Source: Sulfurimonas sediminis
Lineage (GTDB): Bacteria; Campylobacterota; Campylobacteria; Campylobacterales; Sulfurimonadaceae
Reading direction: 5' to 3'
NCBI RefSeq assembly: GCF_014905115.1
Contig: NZ_CP041235.1
Coordinates: 868,001-932,000 of the forward strand
Length of the DNA stretch: 64,000 nucleotides
The notes below the pieces were generated by a model. That model was not told the DNA's origin, did no database searches, and saw only the letters and a program-made list of their open reading frames with translations. A program made the translations under genes and the position numbers. The stretch's first letter is position 1, and every line of letters starts with the position of its first letter. Shown here piece by piece: positions 44,754-52,965 of the stretch.

Positions 44754-45410
44754 ATGTCACTTGTTTTCCATATTTTAGATGAGATTGAAGCATATCAATG
44801 TGCAAGACAAATAAACGAAATAGCGAAAGAGTTTGGTTTTTCTCAGTTTGATGCAGGTATGTTTTCAATTGCAGTTACAGAGATTGTTATTAATAGTATC
44901 CGCTATGCAAAGGATGTAAAAGTAAGTTGCAGATATACGCAAAACAACAAAGGACTGGAAGTTTATATTGAGGACAAAGGCAAAGGTATAAAAAACATTC
45001 AACACTCGTTACAAGACGGCAATTCTTCTACAAAAGACAGTCTGGGGTTTGGGCTTGGTGCTGCAAAAAGATCAGTTGATGAGTTTTTGATCGAAAAAAG
45101 TGATGCAAGCGGAACATCAATTGTTCTTAGAAAATATATTGATGAGCCTAGGTATGAATACTCTCCGATTTCTGTTAAAAAGGAAGCAAATCAGTTTAAC
45201 AGTGATGCATATTTTATTAAACATTATGATGGTGATAAAAGCTTATTTGCTATTATTGACGGTAGTGGAGACGATCTGCCGGCATATAAAACCGTACAAA
45301 GTGTAAAAGGACTTCTGTTGGAAGAGTACAGGTTGCCCTTAGAAGACATTGTAAGGTATATTAATCCACCACAATCCTCTAAAAACTCAATTTTAATATT
45401 TGAGCGATAG
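44754..45410 (+). pseudogene. RsbT-like kinase/SpoIIE-type phosphatase gene, 5' part
   Basis: Residues 1-130 form a GHKL ATPase of the anti-sigma kinase type: 'FSIAVTEIVINSIRYAKD' (N box), 'IEDKGKGIKNIQ' (D-x-G-x-G) and 'GFGLGAAKRSVDEF'. Residues about 138-204 begin a PP2C-like RsbX/SpoIIE phosphatase ('SDAYFIKHYDGDKSLFAIID', 'GSGDDLPAYKTVQSVK'). At 45366 the gene enters an insertion sequence and the frame ends with 15 foreign residues from the element. The ATPase part is intact and may still be made; the phosphatase is cut in two. Rejoining with 46631-47001 gives one open frame of 327 residues. Confidence 0.88.
45358..45366. repeat. Target-site duplication, left copy
   Basis: ATATTAATC, identical to 46622-46630, flanking the ISAs1-like element on the left. 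Removal of the element and one copy restores the host reading frame. Confidence 0.9.
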
Positions 45411-46621
45411 AGTCATCCAAATCCCATCTATTGTTGATGAGTTGTTCTTGTATAGATTTTGCACCATTAAGGTGTAAAATATTCAAAATCATACTTCTAA
45501 GAATAGTCATTAAAAATGGATTTAAATGACAATTATGAGCATCTTCTAAAAGTGAATTATCTTTGTATTGATGCATGGTTTCCACTTTCCAATGGTGTAA
45601 AATTTTATTGTGAAAGAATTCTGCACTTTCATGAAAATTTGCAATACAGAATTGAATTCTAGTGCTATTAGTAATCTCGCCAGTTTTATGATTTGTTGAC
45701 TCTACTTTTTTTATAACTTTTATTATTGAGCGAATATGAGTTATGCCATTATGATAAAAAGTAGTTGGTTGATATACAAACACCTTCCTATTAATCCATT
45801 CATTAGATTGTTGGACAGGTTTAGCCTTGTAAATATTTGTCGGTTTTATATCTCTTGAAATTTCATCTATTTTATCAAGTAAGGTTTTTTGATTATCTTT
45901 TACCTTGGCAATATATTTTGAACCACTATTTTCGATAGCATCAAGAGTTTTTTTGGGTATTCATTGCATCAAAAGTAAAGATAAATTCATCTCCCAATTC
46001 CCCTATCATAGCCTGAAGGGCAGGTATTTCATTCGACTTCTCTGCTATTTGTTGATGAGCAATTATTACCCCTATCTCAGATAAAACAGCACCAACTACT
46101 TCTATTGATCTCTTATCTTTGTATTTGCTGCCATTCATAACCTTGCCATCTACGCTCAGGTGCTTTCCTCTTGTATCGACATAGGTTCTTATCCATTTCC
46201 TAAAAACAACTTCAACTTCTTGGCTATCAACTTTCGCTAACACATCAGAAACCAAACTTTTCTTTGGTGTTAATATAAACTCTACACCTAATAATCTTTT
46301 AACTTGTTCTTTTTGAATATGCTTCTCTATCCAAATAGATATTTGCTTATAGTCAGTTGCTCCCATCAATCCAGCCAATACTGAAAGATATAAAATATGT
46401 TCTAGTCGGTGTCTTTTACCTTGAGGTTTCCGATAGTCTGTCACCTCTGAAAACAATTTTAAAAGTTGATTTGATTGGGCTTGATCTGCATACCCTCTTA
46501 TAGAACGCTTTTTCGCTAATTTTTCTCTTGTTTTTGTTGCCATATGTAATCACTTTAGTTTTTTAGAGTTTAAGCAATTATTGTTCTTCTTTTAAATTCC
46601 TGTTTTTTTAGGATTGGGGTG
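45367..46621 (-). mobile_element. ISAs1-family insertion sequence, complete ends
   Basis: 1255 bp. The left end CACCACAATCCTCTAAAAAC matches the right end read inwards, CACCCCAATCCTAAAAAAAC, at 17 of 20 bases. Flanked by the 9-bp direct repeat ATATTAATC. Carries one transposase gene on the minus strand, disabled by a frameshift. Sits inside the kinase/phosphatase gene in opposite orientation to it. Size, inverted ends and duplication length fit the ISAs1 family. Confidence 0.93.
45379..46543 (-). pseudogene. ISAs1-family transposase, frameshifted
   Basis: N-terminal 200-residue frame (46543-45941) with 'YRKPQGKRHRLEHILYLSVL', 'LSVDGKVMNGSKYKDKRSIE' (first Asp) and 'FTFDAMNTQK' (second Asp). 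Translation breaks at a run of seven A (45948-45954 as T on the plus strand). The other frame goes on 'TLDAIENSGSKYIAKVKDNQ' to the C-terminal 'HHWKVETMHQYKDNSLLEDA', holding the catalytic Glu. Dropping one A gives 387 residues, normal for the family. So the gene is inactive unless slippage repairs it. The stop codon lies within the left inverted repeat. Confidence 0.9.
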
Positions 46622-46630
46622 ATATTAATC
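46622..46630. repeat. Target-site duplication, right copy
   Basis: ATATTAATC, identical to 45358-45366, adjoining the right end of the ISAs1-like element. The host gene continues in frame from here. Confidence 0.9.
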
Positions 46631-47001
46631 TTATGCTTTCCAATAATGATGATTTTGAAGATATCACTCTTGTGCTGTTGCGTTTATTACCTGATAAACT
46701 CGAGTATATGATTTTGGGAAATGGTTTTATTGTCTCTTATCCTGAGATGAAGTTTCAAGCATATAGGCAAGCTTCCTGCCTGAAGTTGCCTGAAGATTTA
46801 TCAGTACAACAAGAGCTGCTTCCTGAGCAGTTTTGTATTGTACTGGCAAGTGACGGTATTGAGTATAATGATTTTTTAAATAAAGAGGTTTTTAATTTAT
46901 CAACTTTAGAGTTGGCAACAGATATTTTCAATAAATATAATGTCGATGATGCTTCAACCGTAATAGCTATAAAGAGGGAAAAGAGCGATGTCAGAAACTA
47001 A
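46631..47001 (+). pseudogene. Kinase/phosphatase gene, 3' part
   Basis: C-terminal half of the RsbX/SpoIIE-like phosphatase cut off by the insertion: 'DFEDITLVLLRLLPDKLEYM', 'ILGNGFIVSYPEMKF', 'FCIVLASDGIEYNDFL' (metal-binding Asp-Gly) and the final 'VDDASTVIAIKRE' (Asp-Asp). In the joined protein these would meet the first metal Asp (IIDGSG) of the 5' part. An ATG at 46633 could restart translation, but the fragment lacks part of the active site. It overlaps the histidine kinase start by 14 bp. Confidence 0.88.
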
Positions 47002-48154
47002 GCAGTCTCTTGCACTGCATCAATATTTAAGTGGCATAATAACAAATATACCCTACGGGATTCTTACTGTTTCTGAAAATTCAGAAATTAGCATGCTCAA
47101 CAGTAATATATTAGAAATTTTGGAAATCAACGAAGAAAATTTACATGATTATATAGATAAAAATTACAAAAAACTTTTTTTTGAGGTTCCAAAAATTATT
47201 GATATCTATGTGGAGAAAATGATTCAGAAAAATCAACTAAGCGTTGACATAGAACAGTTTCCTTTTAAAAATAAAATTCTGAATATCAAAATGAGAGCGA
47301 TGCTTGATGGGACGATTTTTATTATAGAAGATATTACGCAAAGGGTTCAGCAAGAAAAGAAACTCAGAGAGCTAAACAAAACACTGGAAGAGCGGATTCA
47401 ACAAGAAGTAGTGAAAAACAGAAAACAGGATCAGCAACTCCAACAACAATCCCGTTTGGCACAAATGGGAGAGATGATCTCAATGATTGCACATCAGTGG
47501 AGACAGCCTCTTGGTGCCATTGCCAGTACATCTGTTAACTTATCTATGAAAATAGAGCTGGAATCTTATAATTTGAATAATTTACAAGAGCAAGAAGCGT
47601 GTCAAAATTATTTTTTACAACAGCTAAATGTTATTGAAAATCTTGTTCAAAATCTTACAAATACCATTGATGATTTCAGAAATTTTTATAAACCAAACAA
47701 ACAGTCAATTTTATGCACTTTTGAAGAAGTTATTGATAAATCATTAAATATCATTTATGCATCCTTGAAAAATAATAATATTCAAGTGAATTTTAATTAC
47801 ATTCGCTTAGAAAAAATAAAAATGTATGACAGCGAAATTATGCAGGTTATTCTGAATATTTTAAAAAATGCACAGGATAATTTTCGGGAAAAAAATATTT
47901 CAAACCCTTGTATTGATATAACACTAAAGGATAAAATACTCTCAATCTGTGATAATGGAGGGGGAATTTCAGAAAATATCATACAAAATATCTTTGATCC
48001 TTATTTTTCTACTAAGAGTGAAAAAAATGGTACAGGACTTGGGCTCTATATGTCTAAAATAATTGTTGAAGAACATCATAACGGAAAACTTACTGTTAAA
48101 AACAGTGATGATGGGGTTTGTTTTACGCTAGATTTAAGAGAAAAGACTAACTGA
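46988..48154 (+). CDS. Soluble PAS histidine kinase
   Basis: 388 residues, no membrane helix. A small PAS-like domain (about 10-115, 'NIPYGILTVSENSEISMLNS'), a coiled coil (120-155), and a HisKA-like helix with His169 in 'MIAHQWRQPLGAIAST'. The ATPase domain has 'VILNILKNAQDNF' (N box), 'SICDNGGGISENI' (G1) and 'KNGTGLGLYMSKIIVEEH' (G2). Likely kinase for the receivers at 40105 and/or 42633. The insertion upstream may reduce its transcription. Confidence 0.92.
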   Translation: MSETKQSLALHQYLSGIITNIPYGILTVSENSEISMLNSNILEILEINEENLHDYIDKNYKKLFFEVPKIIDIYVEKMIQKNQLSVDIEQFPFKNKILNIKMRAMLDGTIFIIEDITQRVQQEKKLRELNKTLEERIQQEVVKNRKQDQQLQQQSRLAQMGEMISMIAHQWRQPLGAIASTSVNLSMKIELESYNLNNLQEQEACQNYFLQQLNVIENLVQNLTNTIDDFRNFYKPNKQSILCTFEEVIDKSLNIIYASLKNNNIQVNFNYIRLEKIKMYDSEIMQVILNILKNAQDNFREKNISNPCIDITLKDKILSICDNGGGISENIIQNIFDPYFSTKSEKNGTGLGLYMSKIIVEEHHNGKLTVKNSDDGVCFTLDLREKTN

Positions 48155-48170
48155 ATAACCTGCACTGTTT

Positions 48171-49112
48171 TTATGATTCCATTACTGAAACAATCAGCGG
48201 GATGACATTATGACTTTTTGTTTTATCTATAAAACCGCTTGCGCCTAAATCTTCTGCTTCTCTTTTGTTGTTGTCTCCTGTCATAGAACTGTTGACTATG
48301 ATTGGAATATCTCTTGTCACAAGATTGGCTTTAAGGTTTTGAATAACAGTAAATCCGGACATTTCAGGCATTTCTATATCGGTAATAATTGCCGGTATCT
48401 CCTTCGCTGATTCACCGAGGGTTTTAATGTACTCAATCAGTTTTTTACCATTGTCAAAAAGTTTGATATTGATATTTGCTTTTTGAAAAAGCTGTATTAG
48501 GTGTCGCTGTGCGGTTTTTGAATCTTCTGCAATGAGGACTGTTCCGTATTTCAGTTTATCGGGAATGGTAATATCTTTTAAAAATTCTATATCTTTGTCT
48601 ACATTAACAAGTGCCTGCGGCAAGACATCTGCAAGAAGTTTTTCATAGTCCAGGATAAGGCAGAGGCTTCCATCTTCAAGCCTGGTGTCATTCATAACAA
48701 CCCCGTCTTCTTTGAGTCTGTAACTGTCCGGTGCGTGCATCTCATTCCAGTTTTTTTTGATTACTCTGTAGGCGGACATAATTCTCAGCCCAATAATAAT
48801 ACCGTTAAAGTCACAAATTAAAATTTTGGAATGAGAAATTTCATTTTCATTTAATGTCACATCCAGCCATGCAGGAAGATTTAAAATGGGTATTTGCATG
48901 TTTCGAAGAACGATTGTCCCCTCAAGCAAGGGATGTGCAGAGGGTATCTGTGTCAAAAAATGATTTTTAGATTCGACCACTTCTCGGGTTTTAAAAATAT
49001 TGATAGCATAAAATGCTGAGTCCCTCTTTTCACTTACCCTAAAGACCAACAGTTGTAATTCATTGTTTTTTGCCAGATTTGTGGCAGCATCGACATTGTC
49101 TAATACAGACAT
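48171..49112 (-). CDS. cheV: Chemotaxis scaffold CheV (CheW-REC)
   Basis: 313 residues. N-terminal CheW-like domain (about 15-165; 'AINIFKTREVVE', 'PILNLPAWLDV', 'DGSLCLILDYEKLLADV') and C-terminal receiver (about 185-313) with 'LIAEDSKTA', phospho-acceptor in 'IITDIEMPEMSG' and 'GFIDKTKSHNV'. Links receptors to CheA and tunes gain. Convergent with the kinase gene (16 bp between the ends), so it probably belongs to the same functional island but not the same transcript. Confidence 0.93.
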   Translation of the reverse strand: MSVLDNVDAATNLAKNNELQLLVFRVSEKRDSAFYAINIFKTREVVESKNHFLTQIPSAHPLLEGTIVLRNMQIPILNLPAWLDVTLNENEISHSKILICDFNGIIIGLRIMSAYRVIKKNWNEMHAPDSYRLKEDGVVMNDTRLEDGSLCLILDYEKLLADVLPQALVNVDKDIEFLKDITIPDKLKYGTVLIAEDSKTAQRHLIQLFQKANINIKLFDNGKKLIEYIKTLGESAKEIPAIITDIEMPEMSGFTVIQNLKANLVTRDIPIIVNSSMTGDNNKREAEDLGASGFIDKTKSHNVIPLIVSVMES

Positions 49113-49202
49113 ATAATACCTTTAATTTTAAATAGGTATTAATAGTAGCGAAAATAAAATGAATTTGGCTTGAATATTAGTAATGAAATGTTAAAATGGC
49201 AC

Positions 49203-49208
49203 TATAAT
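49203..49208 (+). promoter_or_regulatory. Candidate -10 element for the efflux adaptor operon
   Basis: TATAAT 20 bp before the TTG start of the adaptor gene, in the divergent cheV/adaptor gap. No -35 is clear. AGGAAAG is the ribosome site. Confidence 0.45.
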
Positions 49209-49227
49209 ATCACTCAGGAAAGAATTT

Positions 49228-50037
49228 TTGAAAATAATAGTAACATTTCTTTTTATCACGACCCTTTTGTTTTCCAACGTATACTATTCAAAAGTAGAAC
49301 CTTATGAAATAAGGACAATCGCATCAAATGTCTCGGGCAAAGTGCTTTACACGGATGACAATATGATTGGGAAAAAACTCACATCAAAAGTTTTTATAAA
49401 AATTGATTCAGAACTTGATGAAGATGAATTAAAAGCTGTTGAAAAAAAGCTCTCTTATCAAAAAAATACCTTGCTTTTAAATGAAAAAATACTGCAAAAT
49501 CTACAACAACTTGTAGAAAAAAAGCGAGAAAATTATCAAAAAATCAAGCATTTAAAGATAAAATCCCGTATAGAAAAAGACAAAGAGTTTTATGATCTGC
49601 TGAGCAGTGAAAATTCCTCTCTTGCAACACAAAAAGAGATAAACAGTCTAAAAACCACTATAGCTGATTTGGAGTTAAGACGAAAACAGCTTGTAAAAAT
49701 TATAAAAGACAAAAACATCATTGCCAAAGGCTTTGTATTGTATGAAATCTCTGTCAAAGCGGGTCAAACGGTAGGAATCTCTACACCTTTGGCAAAAATT
49801 GCAGATACCTCTAAGGCTCTGTTGAGTGTTTATTTGGATAAAAATGATTTAAAAGGTGTGAAGAAAAAAGTGATATATATTAACGGAAAAGAGACACCGT
49901 ATAAAGTCTCACGTGTTTCTTATATTGCAGATACAAAAAATATTTCAAAATACAAAGCGCAAATTATTATTGATGCGCAAAAAGTATTTTCCGGATTGGT
50001 AAAAATTGAAATCAAAGCGAGTAATAATGAAAAGTAG
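49228..50037 (+). CDS. Periplasmic adaptor (HlyD/membrane-fusion-like)
   Basis: 269 residues from a TTG. Signal peptide about 1-17 (MKIIVTFLFITTLLFSNVYY). A beta strand pair 'IRTIASNVSGKVLYTDDNMI', a long coiled-coil hairpin (about 65-160), then the lipoyl-like return 'NIIAKGFVLYEISVKAGQTV', and a beta barrel. Connects an inner-membrane pump to an outer-membrane TolC channel. Its pump partner may be the RND protein at 55-58 kb. It overlaps the molybdopterin gene by 11 bp. Confidence 0.8.
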   Translation: MKIIVTFLFITTLLFSNVYYSKVEPYEIRTIASNVSGKVLYTDDNMIGKKLTSKVFIKIDSELDEDELKAVEKKLSYQKNTLLLNEKILQNLQQLVEKKRENYQKIKHLKIKSRIEKDKEFYDLLSSENSSLATQKEINSLKTTIADLELRRKQLVKIIKDKNIIAKGFVLYEISVKAGQTVGISTPLAKIADTSKALLSVYLDKNDLKGVKKKVIYINGKETPYKVSRVSYIADTKNISKYKAQIIIDAQKVFSGLVKIEIKASNNEK

Positions 50038-51769
50038 TCTTACGGCCTGTCCTCTTGACTGTTATGACGCCTGCGGTTTAGTGTATGATGAAAAAAAACT
50101 CAAACCTCTTAAAATCGGACATACAAACGGATTTTTATGTCCCCATCTCAACCATTATGACAAATTTGAAAGAATAGAAAAACCACGGTTTCAGGGAAAA
50201 GAAATTACGATGGAAGAAGCACTTTTGAAACTCAAAGAGTTGCTTGCAGTTGAGTTTAAAAGTGATGTCCTGCATTACAGAGGCAGCGGAAATTTTGCTT
50301 TGATGCAGGAAGTGACAGACCATTTTTTTGCGAATTTTGGGGCAACGCTTACGGATGGAAGCTTGTGTGACGGAGCGGGAGAAGCCGGAATTATAGAAGG
50401 CAGAGGCAGCAACAAAAATATGCCTTTGAGCGAAATTGAAAAATCAGATGTGATTATATTTTGGGGAAGAAATCCGCATACGACTTCTTCTCACATATTA
50501 CCGCTTATAAAAGACAAAACCATTATAGTAATAGACCCTGTTAAAACCAAGATTGCCCAGATGGCCGATTTACATGTACAGATAAAACCGCATACAGATA
50601 TATATCTGGCATTGCTTTTAGCACGGTTTGTATACATCAATGACAGTTTGAATGAAGCGTTTATTGAAAAATATGCAAGTGAATTTGAGGAGTATTACGA
50701 ACTCACTCAGGGTGTACGCATTAAAGCAACACTTGAAGATATTGGTGTAACTTTGGGTGATATTGGCGATATTTTACACATGACTATAGACAAAAAGGTT
50801 GCTATTGTCTGCGGTGTCGGGATTCAAAAATACAGAGACGGGGCGGATGTGATGCGCAGTATTGATGCTTTTGCCGTCTCCCTTGGCTTTTTTGGAAAAG
50901 AGGGCTGCGGTGTGGCATATCTTGGAAATTCCAAAGAGGGAATGAGCTCTCCGTTTGAAACAAAAGCCAAGCGAGTCTCCAAGGTCAATACTGATTTTGA
51001 TGCGTTTGAAACCGTATTTATCCAAGGTGCGAATCCTCTTGCACAGATGCCAGACAGTTTGAGAGTCAAAAATGCTTTGCAAAAAAAACAAAATATAGTT
51101 TATTTCGGTTTGTACGAGAATGAAACCAGTGCAATGGCAGACTTGGTGATTCCTGCAAAAACCTTCCTGGAAAAGAATGATATACGCACCTCCTATGCCC
51201 ATAACGGACTGATGGTGATGCATAAGCAGATTGAGAGTACCATCGGTATCAGTGAGTATGATTTGGCAGCGTATCTGTGTCAGGCATTTGATATAGAACT
51301 TAAAGCAGAAGAAGAGTACCTGCAGTATTTTAAGAATTTTGGTGTGAAAAAAATAAACGGATGTTTTGAGGTTGAAAACAGAGAAGCAGTTCCGTATCAA
51401 AATGGCTTTGATACAGCTGACGGTGAATTTGTTTTTCTTGAAGAGTTTGAAACACAGCAGAGTGAGGCTGAGGATGAGTTTAATCTCATAACACCCAAGA
51501 GTTCCAGAAGTTTAAATTCTCAGTTTCACAGAGAAAAACATCTCTATATACATCCTTCTCATGGTTATAAAGACGGTGAGGAGATTGAGATAAGTTCACA
51601 GAACGGCAGTGTTGTTTTGGAAGTTAAAAATGACAACAGACTGCGTGAAGATACAGTGCTTATATACAGCGGCACACCGGGTGTTAACAATCTGACATCC
51701 TCAAAGCACTCTTATGAGGGTAAATGTGCTGTTTTTCAAGAAAATAAAGTTAAAATTGCTAAAAAATAA
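50027..51769 (+). CDS. Cytosolic molybdopterin oxidoreductase with 4Fe-4S site
   Basis: 580 residues from the ATG MKSSLTACPLDCYDACGLVY. The N-terminal Cys motif CPLDCYDAC plus 'GFLCPH' is a 4Fe-4S site. The molybdopterin domains have 'HYRGSGNFALMQEV', 'GAGEAGIIEGRGS', 'IIFWGRNPHTTSSHILP', 'FIQGANPLAQMPDS' and 'KTFLEKNDIRTSYAHNGLM'; a short molydopterin-binding C-terminal domain ends in 'YSGTPGVNNLTSSKHSYEG'. No twin-arginine signal, so it acts in the cytosol. DMSO-reductase superfamily; substrate unknown, formate-like reactions are only one option. Confidence 0.88.
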   Translation: MKSSLTACPLDCYDACGLVYDEKKLKPLKIGHTNGFLCPHLNHYDKFERIEKPRFQGKEITMEEALLKLKELLAVEFKSDVLHYRGSGNFALMQEVTDHFFANFGATLTDGSLCDGAGEAGIIEGRGSNKNMPLSEIEKSDVIIFWGRNPHTTSSHILPLIKDKTIIVIDPVKTKIAQMADLHVQIKPHTDIYLALLLARFVYINDSLNEAFIEKYASEFEEYYELTQGVRIKATLEDIGVTLGDIGDILHMTIDKKVAIVCGVGIQKYRDGADVMRSIDAFAVSLGFFGKEGCGVAYLGNSKEGMSSPFETKAKRVSKVNTDFDAFETVFIQGANPLAQMPDSLRVKNALQKKQNIVYFGLYENETSAMADLVIPAKTFLEKNDIRTSYAHNGLMVMHKQIESTIGISEYDLAAYLCQAFDIELKAEEEYLQYFKNFGVKKINGCFEVENREAVPYQNGFDTADGEFVFLEEFETQQSEAEDEFNLITPKSSRSLNSQFHREKHLYIHPSHGYKDGEEIEISSQNGSVVLEVKNDNRLREDTVLIYSGTPGVNNLTSSKHSYEGKCAVFQENKVKIAKK

Positions 51770-51783
51770 AGAGAGTAGACAAA

Positions 51784-52965
51784 ATGAATATTAAAGAAAT
51801 GGATAAAAAATATGTTTTACCGACATATGCACGGGCAGATATAGAGTTTGTAAAAGGAAAAAACGCTACTCTCTTTGACAGTGAGGGGAAAAAGTATATA
51901 GATTTTACTTCGGGTATCGGTGTTGTTTCAGTCGGTCATGCCAATGAAAGAGTGAGCAAAGCTTTGTGCGAACAGCTGGCAAGTGTGACACATACATCGA
52001 ATCTTTACTATATAGCACCTCAGGCACAGGCCGCTCAAAAAGTTGTTGGGACAAGCGGGTATGATATGCAGTGCTTTTTTGCAAACAGTGGTGCAGAAGC
52101 AAATGAAGGGGCTATAAAAATTGCCAGAAAACACGGGGAGCGTGACGGAGAGATAAAAAGATATAAAATTATCACACTCAACCACTCTTTTCACGGACGA
52201 ACCATTACAACAGTCAAGGCAACAGGACAGGAGGCGATGCATAACTATTTCGGACCTTTTCCGGACGGCTTTGTTTATGCAGACGGTATAGACGAAATAG
52301 AACCACTGTTGGACGACCATACGGCGGCTGTAATGATAGAACTGATTCAGGGTGAGGGCGGAGTAGAGCCGCAAGACAAAGAAAAAGTACAGGCACTGGC
52401 AAAGCTTTTAAAAGAGCGTGAAATTCCTTTGATTGTTGATGAAGTACAAACCGGTGCCTATAGAATCGGTGAATTTACGGCATCGCAGGCTTATGAAATC
52501 TCCCCTGAGATTATCACCCTGGCAAAAGGCATCGGCGGAGGTGTTCCTGTAGGAATAGTGATGACAACACTTAAAAATGTTCTCAGCGCAGGAGACCACG
52601 GATCGACATTTGGCGGGAACTATTTGAGCAGCCGTGCTGTATGTGAAGTGGTAGATATACTCAATGAAAAAAAACAAAGCGGTGATTTGGAAATAACCTC
52701 TTTGATGTTCAATCAGTCTTTGGAAAAATTTTACAATGCCAACAAAGATATTTTTACACAAAAAGTGGGGATTGGCATGATGTGCGGTTTGCGTGTCAAA
52801 GATGCAGATACACTGACAAATATTATAAACCTGGCAAAAGAAAATGGTGTCATCGTGCTTAAAGCAGGAAGAAACACATTAAGATTTTTACCACCGCTGA
52901 CAATTACAAAAGAGGAAATTGATGAAGGCTTCAGTGCTCTTAACTCTGCTATGTCTCAGTTGTAG
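51784..52965 (+). CDS. argD: Acetylornithine aminotransferase
   Basis: 393 residues. Class III PLP aminotransferase: 'FTSGIGVVSVGHANERV', 'FFANSGAEANEGAIKIAR', 'HSFHGRTITTVKATGQ', 'LIVDEVQTGAYRIGEF' and the PLP lysine in 'ITLAKGIGGGVPVGIV'. Works in arginine (and possibly lysine) synthesis. It sits 14 bp after the molybdopterin gene, and its 3' end overlaps the TolC-like gene by 44 bp. Confidence 0.94.
   Translation: MNIKEMDKKYVLPTYARADIEFVKGKNATLFDSEGKKYIDFTSGIGVVSVGHANERVSKALCEQLASVTHTSNLYYIAPQAQAAQKVVGTSGYDMQCFFANSGAEANEGAIKIARKHGERDGEIKRYKIITLNHSFHGRTITTVKATGQEAMHNYFGPFPDGFVYADGIDEIEPLLDDHTAAVMIELIQGEGGVEPQDKEKVQALAKLLKEREIPLIVDEVQTGAYRIGEFTASQAYEISPEIITLAKGIGGGVPVGIVMTTLKNVLSAGDHGSTFGGNYLSSRAVCEVVDILNEKKQSGDLEITSLMFNQSLEKFYNANKDIFTQKVGIGMMCGLRVKDADTLTNIINLAKENGVIVLKAGRNTLRFLPPLTITKEEIDEGFSALNSAMSQL

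Noticed and set aside
45941-45960. Programmed -1 frameshift in the ISAs1-like transposase
   Set aside because: The two frames need a +1 (or one-base deletion) change, whereas A-run slippage in IS elements is normally -1. A simple indel in A7 explains it.
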